Below, one piece after another: positions 9,070-16,714 of a stretch of 52,604 nucleotides of DNA (the stretch's first letter is position 1; every line of letters begins with the position of its first letter). The position numbers and the translations under genes were made by a program. Source of the DNA: Clostridiaceae bacterium (GTDB lineage: Bacteria > Bacillota > Clostridia > Lachnospirales > Lachnospiraceae). The notes beneath the pieces are model-generated. The model saw only the letters and a list, made by a program, of their open reading frames with translations, ran no database searches and was not told where the DNA came from. Location of the stretch: positions 1 through 52,604 of the forward strand of contig CAJTGF010000035.1 in assembly GCA_910575585.1 (NCBI GenBank), read 5' to 3'.

Positions 9070-10242
9070 ATGAAATATGATTTTGACCAGGTAATTGACC
9101 GCAGCGCCAACCGCGCGGCAAAATACGATGAGCGCATCAAAAAATTCGGCACCAATGATGTCATCCCCCTGTGGGTAGCTGACATGGATTTTAAAACCGC
9201 CCAGCCGATCATCGACGCTTTAAAATCCAAAGCAGAGGAGGGCATCTGGGGATACACCTCACGCCCAGACAGTTATTTTGACGCCATCTGCAGCTGGCAG
9301 CAGCGCCGCAATGGCTGGCAGATCGACAAGAGCCTTGTAAGCTGGTCCCTGGGCGTGGTGCCTGCCCTGTCCGCTATTGTTAAAGTCTTCACCAATCCCG
9401 ACGACAAGGTTATGATCCAGACTCCCGTGTACTCTGAATTTTATGATGTGACCGAAGCATGGGGACGGGTTGTGGTGGAAAATCAGCTGGTGGAGCAGGG
9501 GGGACGCTGGACCATCGATTTTGCGGACTTTGAGAGAAAAGCCAAGGAAGTAAAGGTTTTCCTGCTGTGCAGTCCCCATAACCCGCTGGGCATCGTGTGG
9601 ACGAAAGAACAGCTGAAAAAAATGGCGGACATCTGCATTGCCAATAATGTGCTCCTTGTGTCCGACGAGATCCACTCCGACCTGATTTTCCATGGAAAAA
9701 AACACATCCCTACAGCCACGGTTTCCAAGGAGATTGCCGGAAAAGTCATAAGCTGCATTTCCGGCACAAAGACCTTTAACCTGGCCGGGCTCCAGGCATC
9801 CACCACCGTATTTCCTGACCTGGAGACAAAAGAGAGATTCGACCGTTTCTGGACCAACATGGACATCCATCGAAACAACGCTTTCAGCTCCGTTGCCATG
9901 GAAGCGGCGTTCAATGAGGGGGAGGAGTGGCTGGAGCAGCTGCTTATCTACCTGGACGGCAATTTTGAGTATGTAAGATCCTTCTGTGAGAAGCGCATCC
10001 CCCAGATCAAGGTCAATGTGCCGGATGCCACCTATCTGATGTGGCTGGACTGCCGGGGGCTTAACATGGACAATGAAACACTGCGGACATTTATGATAGA
10101 AAAAGCAGGGCTTGGACTTAATGAAGGCTACACCTTTGGGAGAAGCTTAAGCGGCTATATGCGGCTCAACGCAGCATGCCCCAGAAGCATCCTGGAACAG
10201 GCCATGAAACAGTTAAAAGAAGCCGTTGACGCAAATACATGA
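9070..10242 (+). CDS. patB: PatB/MalY-type pyridoxal-phosphate C-S lyase or aminotransferase
   Basis: The start at 9070 (MKYDFDQVIDR) follows AGAGGAG; a longer upstream frame has no ribosome site and runs over the promoter. The 390 residues are normal for the family. It is a fold-type I PLP enzyme: PLWVADMDF near residue 33, SPHNPLG (Asn171), VSDEIHSDL (Asp199), and the Schiff-base Lys234 in SGTKTFNLAG. Members cleave C-S bonds of cystathionine, cystine or cysteine to pyruvate, ammonia and a thiol or sulfide through 2-aminoacrylate. It is the first gene after a perfect sigma-54 promoter and overlaps closely with a symporter gene. RidA in the same run fits aminoacrylate production. The exact substrate cannot be fixed. 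Confidence 0.9.
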   Translation: MKYDFDQVIDRSANRAAKYDERIKKFGTNDVIPLWVADMDFKTAQPIIDALKSKAEEGIWGYTSRPDSYFDAICSWQQRRNGWQIDKSLVSWSLGVVPALSAIVKVFTNPDDKVMIQTPVYSEFYDVTEAWGRVVVENQLVEQGGRWTIDFADFERKAKEVKVFLLCSPHNPLGIVWTKEQLKKMADICIANNVLLVSDEIHSDLIFHGKKHIPTATVSKEIAGKVISCISGTKTFNLAGLQASTTVFPDLETKERFDRFWTNMDIHRNNAFSSVAMEAAFNEGEEWLEQLLIYLDGNFEYVRSFCEKRIPQIKVNVPDATYLMWLDCRGLNMDNETLRTFMIEKAGLGLNEGYTFGRSLSGYMRLNAACPRSILEQAMKQLKEAVDANT

Positions 10243-10259
10243 GAAAAGAGGTATCACAT

Positions 10260-11510
10260 ATGAACGCGAAGAAAATATGGGACAGCTATAAATTTCCGTT
10301 ACTGCTGCTGGGCGGCATTTTCACCGGGGCTATGCTGGGCATCATCTTAGGGGAAAAGGCCAAGGTTCTGGCGCCTCTTGGGGACATTTTCCTGAACCTG
10401 ATGTTTACCATCGTGGTTCCTATGGTCTACGTGTCCATCACCACAGCCGTGGGAAATATGGTCAACATGAAACGGCTTGGTAAAATTCTTGGCAGCCTGG
10501 TGTGTACGTTCATTGTCACCGGCGGATTCGCGGCGGCCCTGGTGCTTGTGGTAGTCAATATCTGGCCGCCGGCAGCAAACACGGCTATCTCCATGGGGAC
10601 TGCAAAGATGGCGGAGGCTTCCAGCATCAGCGATATGATCGTGGGCGCTCTCACCGTTAATGATTTCAACGGCCTTATGAGCCGCAGCAACATGCTTCCC
10701 ATTATTGTATTTGCCATTATGTCCGGCTTTGCCGTGGCCAAATGCGGCGGTGAGGAGAGCTGGGCCGGAAAGCTTCTGAACAACTTAAACGACATTATCA
10801 TGATGATGGTTGACATGATCATGAAACTGGCTCCCATCGGCCTTGGCGTCTATTTCGCCAACCTGGTAGGGGAATTCGGTCCCCAGCTGATCGGTGATTA
10901 CGGACGCACCATGCTGGTCTACTATCCCATGTGCGCGGTGTATGTACTTGTGTTCTTCCCTCTGTACAGCTATTTTGCGGCAGGAAAGCAGGGAATCTCC
11001 CGTATGCTGAAACATATTTTTAACCCTGCTGTCACCGCTTTTGCCACCCAAAGTTCCGTGGCCGCCCTGCCGGTCAATATGGAAGCCTGCAAGAAGATCG
11101 GCGTTCCGGAGGATATCAGCAATATCGTGCTTCCCATGGGCGCAACCATGCATATGGACGGTTCCGTGCTGTCCGCCATTACTAAAATCGCGTTTCTCTA
11201 CGGCGTGTTCCAAATGCCCTATACAGGCGTGGGAACCTATGCCATGTCCATTGTGGTGGCTATCTTAAGCGCGTTCGTGCTGTCCGGGGCTCCCGGCGGC
11301 GGATTGGTGGGTGAAATGCTGATTGTCAGCCTCTTTGGATTTCCAGCGGAAGCGTTTCCGCTTATTGCAACTATCGGATTTTTAGTTGACCCGGCAGCGA
11401 CTTGTTTAAATGCCAGCGGAGACACCATCGCTTCCATGATCATCGCCCGGCTGGTTGAGGGAAAAGACTGGCTGGAAAAGCGGATTGCAGGCGGACAGGT
11501 GGAGGCGTAG
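10260..11510 (+). CDS. Dicarboxylate/amino acid:cation symporter (DAACS family)
   Basis: This 416-residue polytopic membrane protein starts at 10260 (MNAKKIWDSYKFPLL) after AGAGG. An in-frame ATG at 10239 overlaps the lyase stop but lacks its own ribosome site. It has the GltP/TcyP fold signatures: FLNLMFTIVVPMVYVSI near residue 45, a serine-containing SSVAALPVNMEACKKIG re-entrant loop, and LPMGATMHMDGS, where the family usually has N-M-D-G. Members import glutamate, aspartate, serine/threonine or cystine with Na+ or H+. Since it follows a C-S lyase and precedes RidA, cystine or a related sulfur amino acid is the likely cargo (inference). Confidence 0.9.
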   Translation: MNAKKIWDSYKFPLLLLGGIFTGAMLGIILGEKAKVLAPLGDIFLNLMFTIVVPMVYVSITTAVGNMVNMKRLGKILGSLVCTFIVTGGFAAALVLVVVNIWPPAANTAISMGTAKMAEASSISDMIVGALTVNDFNGLMSRSNMLPIIVFAIMSGFAVAKCGGEESWAGKLLNNLNDIIMMMVDMIMKLAPIGLGVYFANLVGEFGPQLIGDYGRTMLVYYPMCAVYVLVFFPLYSYFAAGKQGISRMLKHIFNPAVTAFATQSSVAALPVNMEACKKIGVPEDISNIVLPMGATMHMDGSVLSAITKIAFLYGVFQMPYTGVGTYAMSIVVAILSAFVLSGAPGGGLVGEMLIVSLFGFPAEAFPLIATIGFLVDPAATCLNASGDTIASMIIARLVEGKDWLEKRIAGGQVEA

Positions 11511-11629
11511 TGTCAGCTGCCTGTAGTCAGCCTTATCGCCTTGGGCGATGTTGCATAAGCATATGCGGTTACGTTCACAAAATCTGTGGACAGCAACACG
11601 AACACATACTTTTGAAGGAGGTATTTATC

Positions 11630-12001
11630 ATGAATGTTATTGAAACCACTAATGCACCAGGGGCAATCGGCCCCTACTCTCAGGGATTTGAGATCAATGG
11701 ATTTGTGTTTACTTCTGGTCAGATTCCCGTTAATCCCCAGACGGGTGAAGTGCCGGAAGGGATCAGCGCCCAGGCAGAGCAAAGCTGCAAAAATGTGGAA
11801 GCCATTCTGACAGCCGCGGGGACCGGGCTGGAGCATGTGTTTAAAACCACCTGCTTTTTGGCGGATATGGCGGATTTCGCGGACTTTAACCAGGTGTACG
11901 CCAAATATTTTACTTCCAGGCCTGCCAGAAGCTGTGTTGCGGTAAAGGAACTGCCCAAGGGGGTTCTGTGTGAGATTGAGGCAGTGGCGGTAAGGCGGTA
12001 G
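11630..12001 (+). CDS. ridA: RidA family enamine/imine deaminase
   Basis: This 123-residue protein has the full RidA (YjgF/YER057c) pattern: TTNAPGAIGPYSQG, FVFTSGQIPVNPQTGE, the conserved Arg in RPARSCVAVKELPKG, and the terminal CEIEAVAV. RidA hydrolyses 2-aminoacrylate released by PLP lyases before it damages other PLP enzymes. A strong GAAGGAGG site precedes the ATG. It lies 119 bp after the symporter, so it is probably in the same sigma-54 transcript, which fits a C-S lyase that makes aminoacrylate. Confidence 0.95.
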   Translation: MNVIETTNAPGAIGPYSQGFEINGFVFTSGQIPVNPQTGEVPEGISAQAEQSCKNVEAILTAAGTGLEHVFKTTCFLADMADFADFNQVYAKYFTSRPARSCVAVKELPKGVLCEIEAVAVRR

Positions 12002-12187
12002 GAATATAGCCTGGCTGTTGAAGACGGTAATGTGACAGCGGGGTAAGTGGAAATGAACCGCTCCGCCCCAAAGCCGGATAGACCCTATGGGGTGCCATGG
12101 AGGGATTTAACCCCTGTAACATCAGATTGGGGATTCCCGTTATAATAACGGATTCCATACATATTAAACAAAAAGGAGATTATGATT
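12002..12187 (+). promoter_or_regulatory. Structured spacer with palindromic operator over a -10 box, before the glutaredoxin-like gene
   Basis: CCGTTATAATAACGG (12137-12151) is a perfect 15-bp palindrome with TATAAT (12141-12146) near its centre, flanked by direct GGATTCC copies. A repressor site covering the -10 of a local promoter is likely, though the -35 is poor. Upstream, a GC-rich stretch (GCGGGG ... CCGCCCC, 12040-12070) can fold, but matches no riboswitch class that could be identified confidently. Confidence 0.5.
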
Positions 12188-12439
12188 ATGAAAGTTACTG
12201 TAGTAGGAAGCCATTTATGCCCGGATACCATTTATGCTCTGAATAAGCTGGTGGAGGCCGGCATGGAGATTGAGTTTAAGAATATGTCCGCTTCTCTTCC
12301 AGATCTGAAGGTTTATCTGAAACTGCGGGATGAGGAACCCATGTATGAAAAGGTAAAAGCAGGCGGCGGAATCGGTATTCCCTGCTTTATACTGGAAGAC
12401 GGAACTAAGACTATGGATTTGAAGGATGTGTTGAAGTAA
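12188..12439 (+). CDS. Glutaredoxin-related thiol protein
   Basis: This small protein of 83 residues (from M at 12188, 9 nt after AAGGAG; an ATG at 12182 is too close to the site) has a thioredoxin fold pattern. MKVTVVGSHLCPDTIYAL carries a single-Cys CPDT redox motif. A cis-Pro loop, GIGIPCFILEDGT, follows, with an unusual Cys next to the Pro. It probably acts in disulfide or persulfide exchange in the cytoplasm. It closes the sulfur island and has its own operator-like promoter, so it may be co-transcribed with ridA or separately controlled. Confidence 0.85.
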   Translation: MKVTVVGSHLCPDTIYALNKLVEAGMEIEFKNMSASLPDLKVYLKLRDEEPMYEKVKAGGGIGIPCFILEDGTKTMDLKDVLK

Positions 12440-12461
12440 TTATTTCTTTTAAGACATGAAG

Positions 12462-12493
12462 CGGCCGCAGTGGTTTGACCATCACTGCGGCCG
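12462..12493. terminator. Hairpin between convergent genes
   Basis: The stem CGGCCGCAGTG (12462-12472) / CACTGCGGCCG (12483-12493) is perfect over 11 bp with a 10-nt loop. T-runs on either side are short (GTCAGTTTGG; minus strand CTTCATGTCTT), but the position between two convergent genes supports a bidirectional terminator. Confidence 0.7.
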
Positions 12494-12531
12494 TCAGTTT
12501 GGGTAGTGTAAAATAGTTGATATCGCCGCAA

Positions 12532-13401
12532 TCATACATCACACAAGTCAAACGAGCGGCGGTTCCTCATATCAAGATAACATTTCAGTTCATAGGGCCA
12601 ATCTGTCTGGATAATGGTTACTCCCTGTTTGATCAGTTCTCCCCATCCGGCATCGCCGCCATAATATAAGGATTTCAGATCATCATAGCCGGCTCCATAG
12701 ACAAGCCTTTTGGCCAGGCTTAACGAGTTGCACCACACTTTCATCTGGTGTTCTTTCAGCCATTTGAAGGTTTCCGGCTGAAAGACGTCGTCATTTACGT
12801 CTCTGGGAGTGATCTCAACGGCGGGAACCTTTGCGGCTGCCTTCAGCTCTGCCAGCCGTTCCAAAAGTTCGATCTCCTTCCACATGGGAATAAACATACA
12901 GTCTTTATGTTCCTTGGCCCACAGAAGAGGGTTCTCATCTCTTAAATAAAATTTAAAGATGGTCTGTTTAAGCATATCCCTTTTCTTAAGAAGATCATAG
13001 ACCTCATCCCAGCAATCCCAGCATTTGTCCAGCACCAATACGGTCTTATCTTTTAATCCATCCAGAATCTCGTCAAATGTCTCCAAATGTTCCGCGCAGA
13101 TCTCCCCAAGGTAATTGTACAAAGGCATATCAAGGAGTTCCTTTAAGGTCTTTTCCCCGATAGTTTCCGTGGTGTGAAACAATCGGGACATGTCATTGTC
13201 GTGATGTGCTACGATTCTTCCGTCCTTTGTTCTTGCCAAATCCATTTCCACCATATGGGCTCCCTGCCTTATTGCCAGGAGAAATGCAAGCGTGGTGTTT
13301 TCCATAACGCTGGAGCTGAACTTTCCGCGGTGGCTTGCTATAAGAATTTCCCTGTTATCCATGTCACACATTTTTCTGAGAACTTCTCTCCAATTTTCCA
13401 T
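12532..13401 (-). CDS. Glycerophosphodiester phosphodiesterase family protein
   Basis: This 289-residue, soluble GDPD TIM-barrel protein has no signal peptide. Catalytic and metal residues are visible: SHRGKF (HRG at 24-26), VEMDLARTKDG (Glu52, Asp54) and the His of VAHHD (67-68). The C-terminal IIQTDWPYELKCYL is typical. The family hydrolyses glycerophosphodiesters to glycerol-3-phosphate and an alcohol. It starts 50 bp after the last ABC permease gene with an AAGGAT site, so it is the fourth gene of the importer operon. It may therefore act on an imported phosphodiester or phosphoglycan; this is inferred. Confidence 0.9.
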   Translation of the reverse strand: MENWREVLRKMCDMDNREILIASHRGKFSSSVMENTTLAFLLAIRQGAHMVEMDLARTKDGRIVAHHDNDMSRLFHTTETIGEKTLKELLDMPLYNYLGEICAEHLETFDEILDGLKDKTVLVLDKCWDCWDEVYDLLKKRDMLKQTIFKFYLRDENPLLWAKEHKDCMFIPMWKEIELLERLAELKAAAKVPAVEITPRDVNDDVFQPETFKWLKEHQMKVWCNSLSLAKRLVYGAGYDDLKSLYYGGDAGWGELIKQGVTIIQTDWPYELKCYLDMRNRRSFDLCDV

Positions 13402-13451
13402 ATTTTTTATCCTTGTCCATTTTACTAGATTTCAAAATCCGTTCAGTTATC

Positions 13452-14273
13452 TCATTTCACCGCACTGTCCATAGCGCCCTGGACAAAATATTTCTGTAAG
13501 CAGATATACAGAAGAACCGGGGGCAGAACCACGATAAATGCCGCTGCTGCCGCTGCTCCCATGTCCTGCCTGCTGTCTGTGAAGAAGGTGGTAATGGCCA
13601 GGGTTATGGTTCTGAGGGCAGGTTTCTGCAGGAAATAGAGCTGGAACTGATAATCATTCCAGATTCCAACCCCTGTCAGAATAATTACACTCACGGTGGT
13701 GGACTTTAAACAGGGCAGTATAATTCTGAAAAATGCCTGGAACCGGCTGCATCCGTCAATCATAGCCGCCTCGTCCAAATCCGATGGGATGGTCTTTATG
13801 AAATTGGTAAACATGTAGATGGACAGGGGCAGATGAAAGGTAGCCGACACCAGTACAATCCCCCAGATATGGTTGATTCCCTTAAGAGCCACCATCTCTT
13901 TGTAAAGGGGCACCAGAATACTCAACTGCGGCACCATCATAACTCCTACAATAAAGGTCAGAATAATCTGATTGCGCCTTGTAATATGCCTGGATAAAGG
14001 ATAAGCCGCCATAGCGCCCACCACCACTACAATCATAACAGAAAAGAATACAATTATCCAGGTATTCAGAATCGCATTGCCAAGGTTCCCTGTGTTCATG
14101 GCATTGACATAGTTCTGAAAATAAGGCTTAAAGGCCGGAATCCACCTGGATGATCTGTCCGACATCTCTTTTAAGGAGATGTTAATCATAATATAAAAGG
14201 GACAGATATGAAGGGCTATGATAAGCAAAGCGGCAAGCGTTTTTATCCATTTTAAATTCTTTTTCTGTTTCAA
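13452..14273 (-). CDS. Carbohydrate ABC transporter permease (MalG type)
   Basis: This 273-residue inner-membrane permease of the CUT1 family has about six membrane segments and the EAA loop near the C-terminus (DEAAMIDGCSRFQAFFRIILPCLK). The start codon is TTG at 14273 with GGAGGG upstream. The TTG overlaps the TGA stop of the previous permease, a sign of translational coupling. It pairs with the permease at 14270-15151 and the lipoprotein at 15169. No ATPase is encoded in the operon, so a shared MsmK-type ATPase elsewhere is expected, as is common for CUT1 systems. Confidence 0.92.
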   Translation of the reverse strand: MKQKKNLKWIKTLAALLIIALHICPFYIMINISLKEMSDRSSRWIPAFKPYFQNYVNAMNTGNLGNAILNTWIIVFFSVMIVVVVGAMAAYPLSRHITRRNQIILTFIVGVMMVPQLSILVPLYKEMVALKGINHIWGIVLVSATFHLPLSIYMFTNFIKTIPSDLDEAAMIDGCSRFQAFFRIILPCLKSTTVSVIILTGVGIWNDYQFQLYFLQKPALRTITLAITTFFTDSRQDMGAAAAAAFIVVLPPVLLYICLQKYFVQGAMDSAVK

Positions 14274-15151
14274 CTGATTCCCTCCGCTTTCTTCTCAAGG
14301 AAATTTCTCACAATAGTTCCAAGAATCATAATAATCAGGAACAAGAACAGGCCGACAGATGAAGAATAGCCTGCGTTCTGGTTCTGGAAATACAGGTAAT
14401 TGATCAATGTTGACAGAGAATGGCTGGAATATCCGGGGCCGCCGGAGGTGGTAGCCAGGATAATGCCAAACAGCTTCAGGCCGCCGATGAGATTCAGTAC
14501 CACGCTTGTGGTAATGGCCGGAAGGAGCAGCGGTAAGGTAATATACCTTAACCGCTGGAGATAGGCAGCGCCGTCAATGGAAGCAGCCTCATTGTAAGAG
14601 TCTGGAATTCCCTGAAGGCCGGCAATCATAACAATCATAGTCTTTCCCACAAACTGGAGGGCATTGATGACTACGATAATCCATACGGCCCGCTCTCCGT
14701 TAGCCATCCAGTCCACAGGTTCTTTGCCAAGCGCAATCATAATGTCATTGATGGCGCCGTGATTGTACTGCACCAGGAAGTAGGAGATGTAGCCCATAAT
14801 AAGGGAAGCAATCATAGCAGGAAGATAGATAATCACCCTTGCCAGGGTCTGACCGGGAAATCTTTTTTGAAGCAGCAGCGCATAGGAGATTCCTATGATG
14901 GTCTGCAGTGTTGTACTCCCCACACCATAGATTACCGTATTTTTCAGGGCAGTGTAGAACATTTTATCATGGAATATTTTTTTATAGTTGGCAAACCCTA
15001 TGTATTTATAGGTGGAGGAATAACCATTCCAGTTGGTAAACGAAATCTGTACGCCTGACAAAAGAGGGTATACCACAAACACGGTCAGCAAAATCACTGC
15101 CGGCAGATATAAGATATCAATGGAGATTCCTTTCCTGCTTTTTTGCTTCAT
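14270..15151 (-). CDS. Carbohydrate ABC transporter permease (MalF/UgpA type)
   Basis: This 293-residue CUT1 permease starts at 15151 (MKQKSRKGISIDILY) after GGGAGG; a TTG further upstream is less likely. It has several membrane segments and the EAA loop NEAASIDGAAYLQRLRYITLPLLLPAI, which docks the ATPase. It is the middle gene of the binding-protein, permease, permease, GDPD run, with a 17-bp gap after the lipoprotein gene and an overlapping downstream start. Confidence 0.92.
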   Translation of the reverse strand: MKQKSRKGISIDILYLPAVILLTVFVVYPLLSGVQISFTNWNGYSSTYKYIGFANYKKIFHDKMFYTALKNTVIYGVGSTTLQTIIGISYALLLQKRFPGQTLARVIIYLPAMIASLIMGYISYFLVQYNHGAINDIMIALGKEPVDWMANGERAVWIIVVINALQFVGKTMIVMIAGLQGIPDSYNEAASIDGAAYLQRLRYITLPLLLPAITTSVVLNLIGGLKLFGIILATTSGGPGYSSHSLSTLINYLYFQNQNAGYSSSVGLFLFLIIMILGTIVRNFLEKKAEGIS

Positions 15152-15168
15152 CCTTTTTCCTCCCAATA

Positions 15169-16512
15169 TTACTGCTGCTCGCGAAGTGTGTTATAATCGG
15201 TCTCCATGGTTTTCACGCTTTCTTCCACAGTCATCTCTTCCGCGATGAGAGATGATCCGATGGTTCTCATGGTGCTCCACATGCCGCTTGGCAGGTAAGC
15301 GCGGTCGAAAACAGGACAGATTCTGATATCGGCATAAGTCTTGTAATCCTCTGCGATCTCCCCAAGATCCGGGTTGATGTCTTTGAGGGCGGAACGTTTT
15401 CCGCTGGCCTCACAAACCTTTTTTACATTTTCCGGGCGGGCTAAGTACTCCAGAACCGCACTGCAGATATCCATATGCTTGGTGTCTTTCCAGATGCCGT
15501 ATGCCTCACGCTCGCCGCCCGCGAATACATTCTCATAGCCTTCTCCAAGGGAAGGAACCGGAGCCAGACCATACTTCGCGTCGGGATTCAGTTCCGCGGC
15601 CTGTCTGATAAGATCCATAGAGGAAGTAATGACAAACAACACCTTATTCTCTGACATTCTGGGTGCCACATCGATGGGATCACAGGTAACACAGTCAGGA
15701 TTTAAGTATCCTTTGGTCTTTAGGTCGAGAAGGAACTGGGAAAGGGGAGCCCAGTTGTTCCAGTCAAAAGTTCCATCTAAAAGTTGGGACGGATAATCTG
15801 CATCCTTGCGCACTGAGATAAAGGTCTGGGCGGAGACATCCAAAAGGCTGGCTGGCTGGCGGGAGTCTTTTCCCGCAATAAATACGCCTGTATAACCCTT
15901 TGCCTTACCCATCTCACAGATCTCAAGGAGCTGATCCCACGTCTTTGGGATCTCTGCGTTCAGCTCTTCAAGAAGAGTCTTGTTGTATAAAAGTCCGCCG
16001 ATGTCCATGTTAAGGGGAAGAACGAAGATCTGCCCTTCATCATTTGCGATATTGTTCATAAAAGATTCTTCAATGGAACCGTACCAGGGCTGATCATTGA
16101 GGGGCGTCAGGTACTCGCTGTAACGTGCTACGGACCAGCCATGAGTGGCAAAGATATCGGGCAGATCATTGGAAGCCATTCGGGCTTTCATAAGCTGTTC
16201 ATAATCAGAACCCTGGGTGGTATAGCTGATCGTTACTCCCGGATTTTCTGCCATGAAGTTATTTAAAATCTCATTAACCGCATTGAAGGTCTCTTCATTT
16301 CCATTGGTTACGATCTCGATCTCCCCCTCAAGAGCAGCAGCGGGAGCTTCTGAACCCTCAGTTTTTGTGGTTTCTGCTGTCTGGGCTTTGCCCGGATCCT
16401 GAGGGGCGGCTGTCTCAGAACTTCCGCTCTGAGAAGATGCGCATCCTGCCATGGAAGCTGTGAGTGCTGCGGCAAGGCCCAATACTGCCCACGTTTTGAT
16501 TTGTTTTCTCAT
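15169..16512 (-). CDS. Extracellular solute-binding lipoprotein of a sugar ABC importer
   Basis: This 447-residue family-1 solute-binding protein has a lipoprotein signal peptide (hydrophobic LGLAAALTASMAGC, lipidated Cys24) and then a Ser/Thr/Ala-rich linker. The mature part has the usual pattern: EIEIVTNGNEETFNAVNEIL, a central IPKTWDQLLEICE and GLAPVPSLGEG. It binds substrate outside the cell and delivers it to the two permeases. AGAGGAGG precedes the ATG. The ligand is unknown; the phosphodiesterase and sulfatase nearby hint at a charged glycan or glycoside. Confidence 0.93.
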   Translation of the reverse strand: MRKQIKTWAVLGLAAALTASMAGCASSQSGSSETAAPQDPGKAQTAETTKTEGSEAPAAALEGEIEIVTNGNEETFNAVNEILNNFMAENPGVTISYTTQGSDYEQLMKARMASNDLPDIFATHGWSVARYSEYLTPLNDQPWYGSIEESFMNNIANDEGQIFVLPLNMDIGGLLYNKTLLEELNAEIPKTWDQLLEICEMGKAKGYTGVFIAGKDSRQPASLLDVSAQTFISVRKDADYPSQLLDGTFDWNNWAPLSQFLLDLKTKGYLNPDCVTCDPIDVAPRMSENKVLFVITSSMDLIRQAAELNPDAKYGLAPVPSLGEGYENVFAGGEREAYGIWKDTKHMDICSAVLEYLARPENVKKVCEASGKRSALKDINPDLGEIAEDYKTYADIRICPVFDRAYLPSGMWSTMRTIGSSLIAEEMTVEESVKTMETDYNTLREQQ

Positions 16513-16539
16513 TTCTTTTTATCCTCCTCTGAAATTTTG

Positions 16540-16714
16540 TAATTCTATTATAGTTCCATATGCATGGAGCAAAATAGTAAATTTTTACGATTATGTTGTA
16601 TTTTCTTCTGATTTTAATAAAATCTATTGTAATAAATATCTAAAATGTATATACTGATTTCTGGATAACAGGTAATAATGGCTGAAATTTTGTGTATTAA
16701 GATGAGGAACCCAT
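16540..16714. promoter_or_regulatory. Divergent promoter region between importer operon and sensor kinase
   Basis: On the minus strand TATAAT lies at 16547-16552, about 35 bp before the lipoprotein start, with no clear -35. That weak -35 fits activation by the neighbouring AraC-type response regulator. The remainder is AT-rich with no other recognised signal. Confidence 0.5.

Noticed and set aside
12030-12110. Possible cobalamin-type riboswitch (AAGCCGGATAGACC recalls the B12 box)
   Set aside because: The other conserved elements of that class are missing and the downstream gene is a glutaredoxin-like protein.
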